A stretch of DNA of 7,915 nt, taken from NCBI GenBank assembly GCA_017958585.1, contig JAGDCK010000100.1, positions 1-7,915 on the forward strand, in the 5' to 3' direction. Each line of letters opens with the position of its first letter. Position 1 is the first letter of the stretch. Below the pieces are notes generated by a model. The model had not been told where the DNA came from and did not search any database. It saw nothing but the letters and a program-made list of their open reading frames with translations. This DNA is from Lachnospiraceae bacterium (GTDB taxonomy: Bacteria > Bacillota > Clostridia > Lachnospirales > Lachnospiraceae). The position numbers and the translations under genes were made by a program. Shown in pieces: positions 6,488-7,915 of the stretch.

Positions 6488-7915
6488 TTAAACTTCTGTA
6501 GCCTGTAACTCTATATATTTTCTGAGGACAAAATGCATACATGTTCCTGCGCCTTCTTTTGAGGTGGCCCATATGTAGCCGCCGTGGTCCTCTATTATCT
6601 TCTTTACGATGGACAGCCCGATTCCGCTTCCGCCCTGGGCAGAATTTCTGGAAGTATCCGTCCTGTAGAATCTGTCGAAGATCTTTTGCAGATCCTGCTG
6701 GGCGATGCCTTTGCCGTTGTCCTCTATCTCCACCCGGATGGAATCCGCTTCGTCCAATATGCGAATGGCTATGTGACCTTCGTGCTTGTCCATATATTTT
6801 ACGGAATTGCTGATGATATTATTTATTACTTTTTTCAGCTGCTCCGGATCGGCTATTATCAAAGTGTCCCGATCCACCATGTTCTCGTAGTCGAGCTTTA
6901 TGCTCTTTGACTCAAGGTCCAGTCCCACTTCCTCCACGCAGTCACCAAAATAATCCGCCACATTTATCCTGTGGAAATTGTAAGGGATCCTGCTGTTCTC
7001 GATTCCCGAGTAAAGTGTCAGCTCGTTTATGAGCTTGTCCATGTCATTTGCCTTGTTGTAAATGGTCTTTATATACTTATCCACCTTTTCAGGTGTGTCC
7101 GCAACGCCGTCCATGATACCTTCCACGTAACCCTTGATGGCTGTGATGGGGGTCTTCAGATCATGGGAAATATTGCTGATAAGCTCTTTGTTATTTCTTT
7201 CCAGCTCAACCTTTTCCTCGGAAGATTCCTTTAGCCTTAGGCGCATGTCCTCGTAATTTCTGTAGAGGTCTCCCATCTCACCCTTGGCCTCAGTTGGAAG
7301 GGAATAGTCAAAGTTTCCTTCCTTTATCTTTTGCATGGCCACGTTAAGTTCCCCAAGGGGGGAGAACACGCTCTTTGAGATCCACCTGGTGAGCATTCCG
7401 CTGGTAAATACCAATATGGCCATAATGGCTATTGTCATATCCGCAAGAAGCCTTCTGGAAATAACGCCTGCCGCAGCAGTCACCACAAAGAGACTTCCCT
7501 TCGCTCCGTCTGAAAATTTAAAGTCGATCTGCTTTACATATCTCTCCAGATTTTTGTAATAAAAACCGGACTCCGATGAAATATCTCCACCGCCGTATGC
7601 CGGAAGCATATCCATCAGTTTTCCCGACGCTCTGTCATTTCCGCTGTAGTAAACCGCATCGTCTTTTCTGACCATGATGAAGGTGTTGTTACCGGATATG
7701 CCGTCTGTCACCGATTGGAGGAATTCAATGTCCTCAAACTTTTCGGGGCTTTGCTGCTTTACCTTCAAAAGATCCTTGTAGAGATCATCGGAGTAATTTG
7801 TTAACTCCTGCATGCTCTCCGACAGCTCCACCGTGGGATTCGTCACGGTCGCATTAAAACCGTTGGACAGATAAAACCCGATGAGCAAAAAAGCAAGGGC
7901 TGTAAGTAAAAGCGG
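6488..7915 (-). CDS. Membrane sensor histidine kinase, 5' end cut by window
   Basis: Sensor kinase of a two-component pair with the adjacent OmpR-type regulator. The frame is open to the right edge, so the true start lies outside; 475 residues are visible. Numbering from a TTG codon at 7886-7888: a first membrane helix ends near residue 8 (preceded by PLLLTALAF); an extracytoplasmic sensor region spans about 10-143; the second helix is 148-170; and a HAMP linker follows at about 171-225. The HisKA helix has NISHDLKTPITA with phospho-acceptor His242. The ATPase domain has the N-box VINNIISNSVKYM, G1 EDNGKGI, F-box IFDRFYRTD and G2 GGSGIGLSIVKK. All catalytic motifs are intact. The sensor region matches no motif I recognise; its N-terminal part looks helical. 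The internal TTG is not a credible start because it falls within the first membrane helix. Promoter and possible upstream genes are not in the window. Confidence 0.95.
   Translation of the reverse strand, partial: PLLLTALAFLLIGFYLSNGFNATVTNPTVELSESMQELTNYSDDLYKDLLKVKQQSPEKFEDIEFLQSVTDGISGNNTFIMVRKDDAVYYSGNDRASGKLMDMLPAYGGGDISSESGFYYKNLERYVKQIDFKFSDGAKGSLFVVTAAAGVISRRLLADMTIAIMAILVFTSGMLTRWISKSVFSPLGELNVAMQKIKEGNFDYSLPTEAKGEMGDLYRNYEDMRLRLKESSEEKVELERNNKELISNISHDLKTPITAIKGYVEGIMDGVADTPEKVDKYIKTIYNKANDMDKLINELTLYSGIENSRIPYNFHRINVADYFGDCVEEVGLDLESKSIKLDYENMVDRDTLIIADPEQLKKVINNIISNSVKYMDKHEGHIAIRILDEADSIRVEIEDNGKGIAQQDLQKIFDRFYRTDTSRNSAQGGSGIGLSIVKKIIEDHGGYIWATSKEGAGTCMHFVLRKYIELQATEV

Noticed and set aside
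6541..7234. Plus-strand open frames opposite the kinase gene
   Set aside because: All lie antisense to the conserved ATPase and HisKA domains and have low-complexity or unnatural composition.

Overview
The window looks like ordinary chromosomal DNA from a low-to-moderate GC Gram-positive bacterium. The best guess is a Clostridia member close to the Lachnospiraceae. This is inferred from strong AAGGAG-type ribosome binding sites, an archaeal-type aspartyl-tRNA synthetase, the style of the OmpR-type two-component pair, and tight gene packing on one strand. Seven of the eight genes lie on the minus strand, and only the lysR-type regulator is on the plus strand. There are no RNA genes, insertion sequences, CRISPR repeats or phage genes. 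No stretch over 300 bases lacks a gene.

Layout from left to right. (1) 1-779, minus: N-terminal part of an aspartate--tRNA ligase of the archaeal, probably non-discriminating type, cut by the window edge, with a good promoter at 854-882. (2) 899-919: an intrinsic terminator for the gene to its right, abutting that promoter. (3) 951-2545, minus: an AEC-family membrane transporter followed by a small cytoplasmic SGNH/GDSL hydrolase, probably one transcription unit. (4) 2546-2707: a divergent, AT-rich regulatory region with dyads and a repeated 8-mer. (5) 2708-3592, plus: a LysR-type regulator, very likely controlling the transporter and hydrolase. (6) 3602-7915, minus: a run transcribed right to left as sensor histidine kinase (5' end cut off by the window), OmpR/PhoB response regulator, RsmF-like rRNA m5C methyltransferase, and RluA-type pseudouridine synthase.

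How the genes may work together. The LysR regulator, AEC carrier and SGNH esterase form a small inducible cassette. The carrier may move an organic acid, and the hydrolase may remove or add an acyl group on a related compound; the substrate is unknown. In the right half, a complete two-component system is joined to two RNA-modification genes with short gaps. The start signal of the methyltransferase overlaps the regulator's stop codon, so sensing and ribosome modification may be co-expressed. No wholly new system is evident. The points worth a second look are this kinase/RNA-modification linkage, the altered specificity position in the AspRS, the altered catalytic motif of the SGNH protein, and the probable lysR terminator embedded in the opposing pseudouridine synthase gene.
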